Source: an uncultured Phascolarctobacterium sp.
Lineage (GTDB): Bacteria; Bacillota; Negativicutes; Acidaminococcales; Acidaminococcaceae
NCBI GenBank assembly: GCA_900545535.1
Contig: UQZN01000002.1
Coordinates: 1 to 64,000 of the forward strand
Reading direction: 5' to 3'
DNA length: 64,000 nucleotides
Shown: piece by piece, positions 16,397 through 25,100 of the stretch
Layout: each line of letters begins with the position of its first letter
Position numbering within the stretch: the stretch's first letter is position 1
Made by a program: the position numbers and the translations under genes
The notes under the pieces: model-generated
Database searches by the model: none
What the model was told of the DNA's origin: nothing
The model's input: the letters and a program-made list of their open reading frames with translations, nothing else

Positions 16397-17465
16397 GTTC
16401 TTCGCCTCCTTCATCTTTGATCAGTCGCAGCTGATAATTGGTAAAAATATCAGCGCCGACAACAAAGAATAAAATAGCGCCCTGCAGCATTGTTGCCACC
16501 GCCGAAGGTATCCCCAGCGTCTGTACCATAAAACCGCCGACATGGATGATCGCAAACAGGAACGCCACTACGATGATCGCCGCCGGATGCAGACGCGCCA
16601 GCCAGGCCACAATGATCGCCGTATAACCATATCCGGGACTGATGCCCGGCTGCAGCTTGCCGACGATACCGCTGACCTCGATCATGCCGCCCATACCGCA
16701 GATAGCGCCGCTGAGCAGCATCACCAGTAAAACGTTCCGGGGAATATTGATGCCTGCATAACGGGCGGCCGTAGGATTGGAGCCGATGACCAGCGTCTCG
16801 TAACCCCAGCGGGAATCCCGGAAAACTACAGCCAGGACTGCCGCTAAAACAAATACGATAATGATACCGGCGTGTACGCGCAGATCACCGAAAGCCGGCA
16901 GCAGCGCCGCCTCACTGAAGGCTGCTGTCAGCGGGAAATTCAGGCCTTTGGGATCGCGCCAGGCGCCGTAGACCAGATAATTGACCCATAAAATAGCAAT
17001 ATAATTCATCATCAGCGTCGTAATCAGCTCGCTGACCAGCCATTTGGTTTTGAACCAGCCTGCCAGCAGACCCCAGAGTCCGCCAGCCGCAGCTCCCAAA
17101 AGCAGCATACCCGGCAGCATGACATAAGCAGGCAGCTCAGGAAAGGTGAGCGGCAGCCAGCTGGCCGCACAGGCACCCATATAAAACTGACCCTCCGCAC
17201 CGATGTTCCAGATCTGCATCCGAAAAGCGACAGCGATACCTAAACCGCACATCGCCAGCGGGATCATTTTGACGATCGTTTCCGAAATACCATACTCAGA
17301 GCCTAAAGCGCCGCTGAACATAGCGTAATAGACCTCAAAAGGATCACGCCCCGTTACTGCAAAAAAGATGCCGCAGAAAACCAGCGCCGCCAAAGCTGCC
17401 GCTACCGGCACCAGCGAACGCATCAGCGAGCTGGGAGCCAGACGTTTTTCCATGACCAGCTTCAT
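16389..17465 (-). CDS. Nucleoside-type ABC transporter permease
   Basis: A 358-residue permease of the same family (YufP/NupP-like), with about nine hydrophobic segments. Marks: YGISETIVKMIPLAMCGLG, FRMQIWNIGAEGQFYMGA, and VIGSNPTAARYAGINIPR. It overlaps the ATPase gene by 4 bases (ATGA), giving translational coupling. Substrate inferred as a nucleoside or similar from the family; no substrate-binding lipoprotein gene is present nearby. Confidence 0.9.
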   Translation of the reverse strand: MKLVMEKRLAPSSLMRSLVPVAAALAALVFCGIFFAVTGRDPFEVYYAMFSGALGSEYGISETIVKMIPLAMCGLGIAVAFRMQIWNIGAEGQFYMGACAASWLPLTFPELPAYVMLPGMLLLGAAAGGLWGLLAGWFKTKWLVSELITTLMMNYIAILWVNYLVYGAWRDPKGLNFPLTAAFSEAALLPAFGDLRVHAGIIIVFVLAAVLAVVFRDSRWGYETLVIGSNPTAARYAGINIPRNVLLVMLLSGAICGMGGMIEVSGIVGKLQPGISPGYGYTAIIVAWLARLHPAAIIVVAFLFAIIHVGGFMVQTLGIPSAVATMLQGAILFFVVGADIFTNYQLRLIKDEGGEEHE

Positions 17466-18985
17466 ACGTCCGCACCTCCCGTCTCGGTAATACCCGCCAT
17501 CAAAGCGCCGATTTTTTCTGTGTCCATTGCACTGACAGGGAATTCACCTAAAATCTGCCCGGCAAACATCACGCCGACCCGGTCAGCCAGCTTGGCAATT
17601 TCTTCCAGCTCTTCCGACACCAGAATAATCGCCGTCTGTTCCGCTTTCAGCTGCAAAAGCAGCTTGTGCACCGCTTCGATAGCGCCTATATCCAGACCGC
17701 GCACCGGATACAGTACGATCATCAGCCTGGGTTTAGCGGCTATCTCCCGTCCCAGCAGCAGCTTCTGCAGATTGCCGCCGCTCATCATCTTCACCGGCTG
17801 GAAGATCGACCCCAGCTTCACGTCAAAGTCTTCGACGATACGTTTGGTAGCCGCTATGGCAGCTTCGCGCCTGATCCGCCAGCCCTGGGAAAATTTACCG
17901 TCATATTCCTTCAAAATCACGTTGTTGACCGAGTCAAGATTCGGCACCAGGCCCATACCCAGACGGTCTTCGGGCACATAGCTGATACCGGCCTCGATCA
18001 TTTGCTTCGGTTTTTTATTAGTAAGGTCCTGTCCGTAAAAAATGATCTTCCCGCCCATTGACGGCCGCAGACCGGCCAGCACCTCAGCCAGCTCCCTCTG
18101 TCCGTTGCCCGAGACCCCCGCGATACCGTAGATCTCGCCGGCCCTGACCTCCAGGCTGACATTATTCAGTCCCATCGTGTTCATATCGTTAAGAGCCGAA
18201 ACCTGCTGCAGCTGCAGCACGGTCTCGCCGCAGTGCTCACAGTTTTTTTCGTAGGTATTCAGCACTTCACGCCCGATCATCATCTGCACCAGCTGGCCGC
18301 GCTGCATATCGGCCTTATCGGCACTGCCGGTCACGCAGCCGCCGCGCAAAACCGTGACCCGGTCGGCCAGCGCTTCCACTTCATTCAGCTTATGCGAAAT
18401 AAAAACGACAGCACAGCCGTCATCCGCCATTTTGCGCAGATTGACGAACAGCTCGCGGGTCTCCTGCGGCGTCAGCACAGCTGTCGGTTCGTCCAGGATC
18501 AGTACCCGGCTGCGGTGATACAGCATCCGCAGGATCTCTACCCGCTGTTTTTCGCCTACGCCCAGCTGCCAGACATAGGCCCGCGGATCGACCCGCAGAC
18601 CGTATTTCTCGCCCAGACTTTCAATATCGGCCACGATCTGCTCCGGCTTCAGCAAAAATCCGCCTTTGCTCTGGCTCAAAACAATATTTTCAGCTACCGT
18701 AAAAGATTCGATCAGCTTAAAATGCTGATGCACCATACCGATGCCGCTGGCAATAGCGTCAGCAGGCGAAGTAAATCTTACTTCTTCGCCATTAACCAGG
18801 ATGCAGCCTTCCGTAGGCTTATAAAGTCCCGTAAGAATACTCATCAAAGTACTTTTGCCGCTGCCGTTCTCACCCAGCAGCGCATGTATCTCACCGGGAT
18901 ACAAGTCCAGATCTATTTTATTGTTGGCAATAACGCCGGGAAACCGTTTCGTTATCTGCCGCATACTGATAAGAGGCAAGGTCAT
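17462..18985 (-). CDS. Nucleoside-type ABC transporter ATP-binding protein
   Basis: A 507-residue tandem-ABC ATPase (YufO/RbsA-like), cytoplasmic energiser of the importer. The first half has a full Walker A GENGSGKST, a signature region (QLGVGEKQRVEILRML) and Walker B LILDEPTAVL. The second half begins with VSGNGQRELAEVLAG, lacking the Walker A lysine, and has signature SGGNLQKLLLGREIA; a degenerate second site is normal in this family. Note LMIVLYPVRGLDIGA, where the usual Walker B tail -EPTRGLD reads -YPVRGLD. It lies 24 bp after an FAD dehydrogenase gene. Confidence 0.9.
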   Translation of the reverse strand: MTLPLISMRQITKRFPGVIANNKIDLDLYPGEIHALLGENGSGKSTLMSILTGLYKPTEGCILVNGEEVRFTSPADAIASGIGMVHQHFKLIESFTVAENIVLSQSKGGFLLKPEQIVADIESLGEKYGLRVDPRAYVWQLGVGEKQRVEILRMLYHRSRVLILDEPTAVLTPQETRELFVNLRKMADDGCAVVFISHKLNEVEALADRVTVLRGGCVTGSADKADMQRGQLVQMMIGREVLNTYEKNCEHCGETVLQLQQVSALNDMNTMGLNNVSLEVRAGEIYGIAGVSGNGQRELAEVLAGLRPSMGGKIIFYGQDLTNKKPKQMIEAGISYVPEDRLGMGLVPNLDSVNNVILKEYDGKFSQGWRIRREAAIAATKRIVEDFDVKLGSIFQPVKMMSGGNLQKLLLGREIAAKPRLMIVLYPVRGLDIGAIEAVHKLLLQLKAEQTAIILVSEELEEIAKLADRVGVMFAGQILGEFPVSAMDTEKIGALMAGITETGGADV

Positions 18986-19009
18986 GACTTTGCTCCGTTC
19001 ATCATAAAA

Positions 19010-20407
19010 TTATTTTGCTTCCCCGCTCATGCGCGCGCCGATCTGACGGGCGACATAAACACCGCTGGCACTGGCCTGTGACAGTCCCCTGGTGATACCG
19101 GCGCCGTCGCCGACGGCGAACAAGTTCGGGATCCTAGTTTCCAGTTTATCATCAAGTTCCAGTCTGGCGCTGTAGAATTTTACCTCCACGCCGTACAGCA
19201 AAGTATCGGCGTTAGCCATCCCTGGCGCCACTTTATCCAGCGCATAGATCATCTCGATGATATTATCCAGATGCCGTTTGGGCAGTACCAAACTCAGATC
19301 GCCGGGCGTAGCTGCCAGTGTCGGCTTGGTAAAGCTCTTTTCCAGACGTCTTTCATTCGTGCGCCGGCCTTTGATCAGATCGCCGAAGCGCTGCAGCAGC
19401 ACCCCGCCGCCCAGCATATTGGAAAACGAAGCAATACGTTTGCCGTATTGATGCGGCTCCGTAAACGGTTCGGTAAACTTATTGCTGACCAGCAAAGCAA
19501 AATTCGTATTATGGCTGTGCAGCTTGGGGTCACGGAAGCTGTGCCCGTTGACCGTGATGATACCGTCCGTATTCTCGGCGACCACATAACCGTTAGGATT
19601 CATACAGAAAGTACGCACCAGGTCGTTGTACTGCCGGGTCCGGTAAACCAGCTTCGCTTCATAGACCTCATCGGTGATGTGTTTAAAGACCTGTGCCGGC
19701 ACCTCTACCCGCACACCTACATCCACCTGATTGTTGATAAAGGACAAACCCAGCCCGCGGCACTGTTCGGTAAACCATTCCGCGCCTGCCCGTCCGGGAG
19801 CCGCGATCAGATAATCACAGCGAATATCGGCTTTATCCTCGCCGCGCACGCTCAGTTCAAAGCCGTCACCATGTCGTTTGATAGTTTCCACATGGGTATT
19901 GCAGCGGATCTCCAGCCGCTCCGCCAGATATTTATAGATATTCTCCATAATGATCAGATTGTTTTCCGTACCCAGATGCCGCACCTTGGCGTTTAAAAGA
20001 TGCAGATCGTGCCCCAGCGCCTGACCGCCGATCGTACTGTTCTTCGTGCTGAAATATTCGCCGGGAGCGCCATGACGGCAGTTCAGCTCATCAACATAAT
20101 CGATCAGCTCGATCACTGTCTTTTCGGGAATATACTCATTAAGCCAGCCGCCGAATTCCGTTGTGAAATTATATTTACCGTCGGAAAAAGCGCCGGCGCC
20201 GCCAAAGCCGCGCATGATATCACAGGGAACGCAGCGCAGACAATGGTCCACTTTTTTGGCAGCCAGCGGGCACTGCCTTTTTTCGATAGGATTGCCTTCC
20301 TCCAGCATGATCAGCCTGACCGCCGGATATTTCAAGGTAAATTCATACGCGGCAAAAACTGCCGCCGGGCCGCCGCCGATAATCGCCACATCATAGTTCT
20401 CGTACAT
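19010..20407 (-). CDS. FAD-dependent dehydrogenase, COG2509-like
   Basis: A 465-residue flavoprotein. The N-terminal dinucleotide motif is DVAIIGGGPAAVFAAYE; a cysteine cluster follows (QCPLAAKKVDHCLRCVPCD), then GFGGAGAFSDGKYN, and the C-terminal FAD motif LFAVGDGAGITRGLSQA. This order is typical of uncharacterised COG2509 dehydrogenases, whose substrate is unknown. The ATG follows GGAGG by 6 bases. It is flanked by a DUF697-like gene (27 bp before) and the ABC ATPase (24 bp after), so it probably shares their transcript. Confidence 0.85.
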   Translation of the reverse strand: MYENYDVAIIGGGPAAVFAAYEFTLKYPAVRLIMLEEGNPIEKRQCPLAAKKVDHCLRCVPCDIMRGFGGAGAFSDGKYNFTTEFGGWLNEYIPEKTVIELIDYVDELNCRHGAPGEYFSTKNSTIGGQALGHDLHLLNAKVRHLGTENNLIIMENIYKYLAERLEIRCNTHVETIKRHGDGFELSVRGEDKADIRCDYLIAAPGRAGAEWFTEQCRGLGLSFINNQVDVGVRVEVPAQVFKHITDEVYEAKLVYRTRQYNDLVRTFCMNPNGYVVAENTDGIITVNGHSFRDPKLHSHNTNFALLVSNKFTEPFTEPHQYGKRIASFSNMLGGGVLLQRFGDLIKGRRTNERRLEKSFTKPTLAATPGDLSLVLPKRHLDNIIEMIYALDKVAPGMANADTLLYGVEVKFYSARLELDDKLETRIPNLFAVGDGAGITRGLSQASASGVYVARQIGARMSGEAK

Positions 20408-20434
20408 AAAGGACCTCCGTTCTGTATGTTTTGA

Positions 20435-20926
20435 TCACAGATCGTATTTTTTGCTTTCATCACCCAGAGGCTCATCTTTTTTGGGATCATTTTTAAACAG
20501 CTCAATATTTTTCTTTGCTTCACGCAAAGCATCATCATACACAGTTTTAAACGCGCTCAGATCAGCCGGTTTGCCGGCTTTCAGCCATTCGGTAACGACC
20601 CGGCCCAAAGCATAGGTGGTCCCCACTGCTACCGGTATCTGCAAAGGGGCAAACGGTATCAGCGTCGTCAGCGTACTGCCGACAAAATAAGCGCCCAACG
20701 AGCTCAGCAGGCTGACAGCTGCTTTTTCGCCGATTTCTTCCTCATAAACGCTGCCTAATTTTATCACCAGATACACATCATTGGCAATCAGCGCCATCGT
20801 TCCCAGCAGCGGAGCAACTACGATAACGCCGGCCCTGGCAGCCGCCCAGCGGCACAAAGTCTCGGCTTCCTCCTGACGCATCCTGTCGTCAATAACAGTG
20901 ACCTTTGTTTCCTGATCCATCTCCAT
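20435..20926 (-). CDS. DUF697-like small membrane protein
   Basis: A 163-residue protein with two to three hydrophobic segments (about residues 25-52, 68-88 and 90-108) and a charged C-terminal tail rich in Lys, Asp and Glu. The pattern AARAGVIVVAPLLGTMALIAND...YLVIKLG resembles DUF697 (YcjF-related). Function unknown. The start at 20926 has GGAGGG at 7 bases; an ATG two codons earlier is too close to it. It is the first gene of the likely operon running to 15.1 kb. Confidence 0.65.
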   Translation of the reverse strand: MEMDQETKVTVIDDRMRQEEAETLCRWAAARAGVIVVAPLLGTMALIANDVYLVIKLGSVYEEEIGEKAAVSLLSSLGAYFVGSTLTTLIPFAPLQIPVAVGTTYALGRVVTEWLKAGKPADLSAFKTVYDDALREAKKNIELFKNDPKKDEPLGDESKKYDL

Positions 20927-21025
20927 TTGCATACCCTCCTTCAGGCATAGTAAACCACTTATTATTATTCGCAGTCTTCCCGAAAAATCCTGCTAAGTTC
21001 TGCCGATAAATACGCCGCCCGGCAT

Positions 21026-21054
21026 AAAAAACCGCAGGCCTGAAAGCCTGCGGT
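21026..21054 (-). terminator. Terminator after the DUF190 gene
   Basis: Nine-base stem ACCGCAGGC / GCCTGCGGT with a six-base loop and a minus-strand T-run. Confidence 0.85.
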
Positions 21055-21084
21055 CAAAACCACTTTTATTATGATAGCAATAAA

Positions 21085-21471
21085 CTATTTTTCCAATCCG
21101 TCAGCCTGACGCTTGGCAATCACCTGACGCATATAGTCGGTGATCAAAGCCGTGCTTTCTTCAAACAGCACCAGTGCGTGCGTAGCTTTTTTCTCTAAAA
21201 ACGGGATCAGCTTTTCCAGGTTTTCTTTCTGGTCAACGAGCGTTACCAAAACAGGCAGATTGGAAACACCGGTAAAGAGTGATACCGGGCGGCGGTCAAT
21301 ACCGCGCACTTCAGTCGCGTACCCTTCGATACCCTTAATGACAGTAGCACCGGCGATCTTTAACCGGCGGGCTTCCTCAAGAATAGTTCTGTACAGGGGG
21401 TCATTACCCACGATGACGTCCTCGCCCGTATAAATTTTCAGCATCCAGCATTTTTTGAATTCAGCAGCCAT
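21085..21471 (-). CDS. DUF190 (PII-like) protein
   Basis: A 128-residue protein of the DUF190 family, which has a PII-like ferredoxin fold. Marks: LKIYTGEDVIVGNDPLYRTILEEARRL, the GATVIKGIEGYA strand-turn, and LPVLVTLVDQKENLEKLIPFL. In other genomes it is often beside fluoride exporter genes (CrcB); no crcB is seen here. It is monocistronic with its own terminator. Confidence 0.88.
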   Translation of the reverse strand: MAAEFKKCWMLKIYTGEDVIVGNDPLYRTILEEARRLKIAGATVIKGIEGYATEVRGIDRRPVSLFTGVSNLPVLVTLVDQKENLEKLIPFLEKKATHALVLFEESTALITDYMRQVIAKRQADGLEK

Positions 21472-21634
21472 ACTGATCCCCCTTTTCTAAAAATTATTCT
21501 TCTTTTCCTGTCTTAATTATAACACGCTGTCTCTAAAAATACATGTATCACACGAAAATATTTTTGTCATCCGGCTTACAGTTTATGCAGCTACCTTCAA
21601 ACCGGCGCTGCTGCGACAGTGAATTTGCAGCAGC

Positions 21635-22066
21635 CTACTGCCAGATCAGCTTCATTATATTTTTATATTCTTCCTGCAGATGCCTGATAATGACATCCAG
21701 CACCGTATAAATCAGATCGCCTTCCGCCTTGCCTTTCGGCAGCAGTACGCAGCTTTCCAGATACAGGCCGCCGTCTGCTCCCAGATAATATTTGAACACC
21801 TTATATTTGCCGTTGGTAGTATTGAGCTGCCGCAGCAGTTCCAGCTCATTATTTTCTTTTAAAGCGCCGGGCGCTGCCAGTACCCGGATCATACCATAAA
21901 TACTGCTGTCTAAAATAATGATCGTCGGCAGCTGCTGGCCCTCGACCTCGATCGTCGACCGAAAAACTACCGTATTCAGCTGATCTTCCTCTATTTCTTC
22001 TACCGCAAAACAGGTAATGGACTTCGTTTCTAAATATTTTTTAAAATCTTCCGCTTTTTTATTCAT
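21635..22066 (-). CDS. YbjN-like domain protein
   Basis: A 143-residue soluble protein with no catalytic motif. Alternating strands and the pattern (FRSTIEVEGQQLPTIIILD, YLGADGGLYLESCVLLP) resemble the YbjN/sensory-transduction-regulator fold related to type III secretion chaperones. The start at 22066 is 8 bases after AGGAG; the ATG two codons earlier is only 2 bases from it. It lies directly downstream of the giant adhesin gene on the same strand, so a chaperone-like role for export is conceivable, but there is no direct evidence. Confidence 0.55.
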   Translation of the reverse strand: MNKKAEDFKKYLETKSITCFAVEEIEEDQLNTVVFRSTIEVEGQQLPTIIILDSSIYGMIRVLAAPGALKENNELELLRQLNTTNGKYKVFKYYLGADGGLYLESCVLLPKGKAEGDLIYTVLDVIIRHLQEEYKNIMKLIWQ

Positions 22067-22087
22067 CTGCATTGCTCCTTTTGGATA

Positions 22088-22119
22088 GGGAGCGGCCTCA
22101 AGCCGCTCCCTGCTTTTTT
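22088..22119 (+). terminator. Plus-oriented terminator hairpin abutting the adhesin stop codon
   Basis: Perfect nine-base stem GGGAGCGGC/GCCGCTCCC with a CTCAA loop, followed on the plus strand by a T-run (22114-22119) that overlaps the adhesin stop codon. The minus strand lacks a T-run after the stem, so the hairpin would end antisense transcription or protect the adhesin mRNA 3' end rather than terminate it by itself. Confidence 0.6.
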
Positions 22120-25100
22120 AAACGTTCTCACCGATCACAAGATCATCTTCCTGAAGTTCCTGCTGCTGATCTTCCGGCAATTCGTACAGCGCAAAGCGCT
22201 GATACAGCGATACTCCGGAAGGATTGTTCTTTTCATAAACATCACGCGGCATTTCTTTTTTCAGGAAACGCAGATGATTTTCACCCGTAAATCTCTGATT
22301 ATAAGCATAATGGTAATCATCCAGCGAGATCAGTACACCATTGCTGATCTGGGTCCGGTAACGGTCAGTAAAATACAGATGCATCCAGTTGCCCAGATAT
22401 TCGTCGTTATGCCACCCCAACAGGTTATTCTTAGGATCGTTAGCGGCATAATTGAACCAGTAGATGCTGTTGCTGCCGTCACGCAGCGGCGGCGTACCAT
22501 AAACTGAGGTCCGCATATCGCTGTTGCTGAAATAAGCCACATCGGCTACAGCCAGCTTATCGATATAGAACCGGCCGCTTTCCACGTGCAGATTGGCATT
22601 TCTGACCCACAGCTTATCAAACCGAACACCGTTGCTGGTATTGATATTTTTGATCGTAAAATCTCCGATCGGCTCGTCATCTTTGGCGCCGCCGGGGCTG
22701 ATGATCAGCATACCGTCAGCATCGTCACGCTGTTTGATATCGTCGAGCGTGATATGATTGCCGCTGACTATGAGCTGATTGCCGGCAATTATTTCTTTGA
22801 CATCCATATTGTTGTCCATGTCTTTGGTGATCAGGACAACGATATTGCCGTCGATCTTGCAGAGCCGTAAATGTCCGTTTTCCGTACCGGCCGAAGCTTT
22901 ATCCTTAGCATAGATCTCGTGGAGATCAACATCGCCCTTCTGTGTATACACATCTACGGAGCCATTGATCGAGGACAGCTTGACATCGGTGCCGGCAGGG
23001 TTATCGCCGCCGTCAAAGTGACTGCTCCTGATATCGCCCTCTGTAACGTGCACTGTCAAAACGCCATCCTGTGCCGTAGCATCAGCACCCATAAAGACAT
23101 CGCCCAATTCGGTCCGGATAGTGATATGCTTTTGCGCTGTCAGGGCTGCGCCGACGTTGATCGCGCCGGCTCCTGCAGCCGCAGTATTTTGAGTAGCCAG
23201 ACTGATTCTGCCCTGTTCGGAGTGGATCGTTCCATTGCTGCCGGTATTGATATTGCCGGCTGCCGCCGTCAACGCTACATCCTGAACCGCTGTCAGACTG
23301 CCGTCATTGCTGATATCATTGCCGGCTTCCATGGTAATAGCGTCCTGCGCCGTGATCTTACCCGTATTGCCGATATCCTGCCCGGCTGTAAACAGTACCT
23401 GCCGCCCGGAGTCTACCGCGCCGCTGTTGACAAGGTCATTGCCGGCGTCCATGACTACATCATGGCCTTCGCCGCTGTTTACCGCAGCCTGATTGATGAT
23501 ATCTTCCGCAGCCTGCATCTGTACCGCACCTGCAGCCACGATCGCACCGGCAGCAGCCGTATTGCGGATACTGCCCTGCCCGGCCGTCAGATCGACTGCC
23601 AGACCTGTGCTGCCTGCCGTCAGATTGCCTTCATTGATGATGTCGCCTGCTTTGGCCAGCATGGAGATCAATTTTGCAGCACTGACATCAGACGCATTGG
23701 TAATACTCTTGGACGCAGTTAAGGACACATCTGCATCGGCGCTTACAGCGCCTTTGTTGATGATACTGCCGTCCTTTGCCTCCATCAGCAGGTCTGTACC
23801 GGCGCTGACTGCTTCGTTATTGGTAATATCCTTACCTGCCTGCAGGTCGATGTCCTTGCCGGCGGTTACGCTGCCCTGATTGATGATATTGCCAGTGACA
23901 GCTTTCATCAGCAGGCCCTCGCCTGCTTTGACCGTACTGCTGTTGGTAATAGCCTTGGCCGCTGTTAAGGACACATCTGCATCGGCGCTTACAGCGCCTT
24001 TGTTGATGATACTGCCGTCCTTTGCCTCCATCAGCAGGTCTGTACCGGCGCTGACTGCTTCGTTATTGGTAATATCCTTACCTGCCTGCAGGTCGATGTC
24101 CTTGCCGGCAGTTATGGCATCACGGTTGCTGATATTGCCGTCAGCCGTCATCTCGACAGCCTCCGCCGCCTTCAGCACGCCTGTAGTCGTCAGATCGCCC
24201 CGGCCGCTGAAATCGATACCGCCGGCGGTAACATTTACGCCGCCATTGATCGTCAGCTCGCCGTCAGCAGCGATATTGCTGATGCTGACGTTACCTGCAT
24301 TGACATTGAGTCCGTTCAGCTGTGCCGTTAAGCCACCGGCTGCCTTGCTGACAAATTCTATACCGCCGTTGATGCTGTTATTCTGCCCGATGCTTTGGGC
24401 TGAGAAATTGCTGATCTCGTTATTTTGGCTCAGCAGTTTTTGCCCGCCGCCGGTAACAGCCGTCAGCGATGTGGACTTGATGCCATCCGCCGCAGCATTT
24501 TGGGTAATATTTCCCTCTGCCTGCAGCAGCAGGTTCCCTGCTGCTCCATCGATAGTGACGCCGCCATGATCCAAAGCGATGTTCACCGCTTTGATGACGC
24601 CGTTGTTCTCAGCCGTTACCTGGCCCTTGACCCCGGTCACCGTCACTATTCCTTCATTGTCCTGTTCCTCGGCGCGGCCCAGGCTCACATTACCGGCACT
24701 GTTCAATGTAAACGTACCGTCTGTCCTGATCGTACCCAAGACCAGATTGCCGTTTTCCCTGCCGTCCAGATAGATATCTTGGCCGGCGTCGGCATTGATA
24801 ACGGCGCCATTGTTGAGGATCCTGACACCATTACCGTCTACGCCGATGCTGCCCTTAGCCGCAGTTAAAGTGATCTGTGTCCCGGCACTGATATAACCCA
24901 TATCCTTGCCTTCTTCAGCAGACATCTTCATACCGTCGTCGGCATCAAGCACGACTTCTCCGCCTGCCGCTACTGCCTGGATAGTCAAAACGCCATCCTG
25001 CTGCGTCAGATAGACGGATTTGGCGCTGTTCGCGTCAAGGGTACCGGAAATCTTCGTTTCGATGTGCTTATCCGCACTGCCGATACTGCCATTGCCGCCG

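Noticed and set aside
23640..24130. Regularly spaced repeats considered as a CRISPR array
   Set aside because: The repeats are 146 bp, only two are exact, and they are in frame inside a coding sequence.
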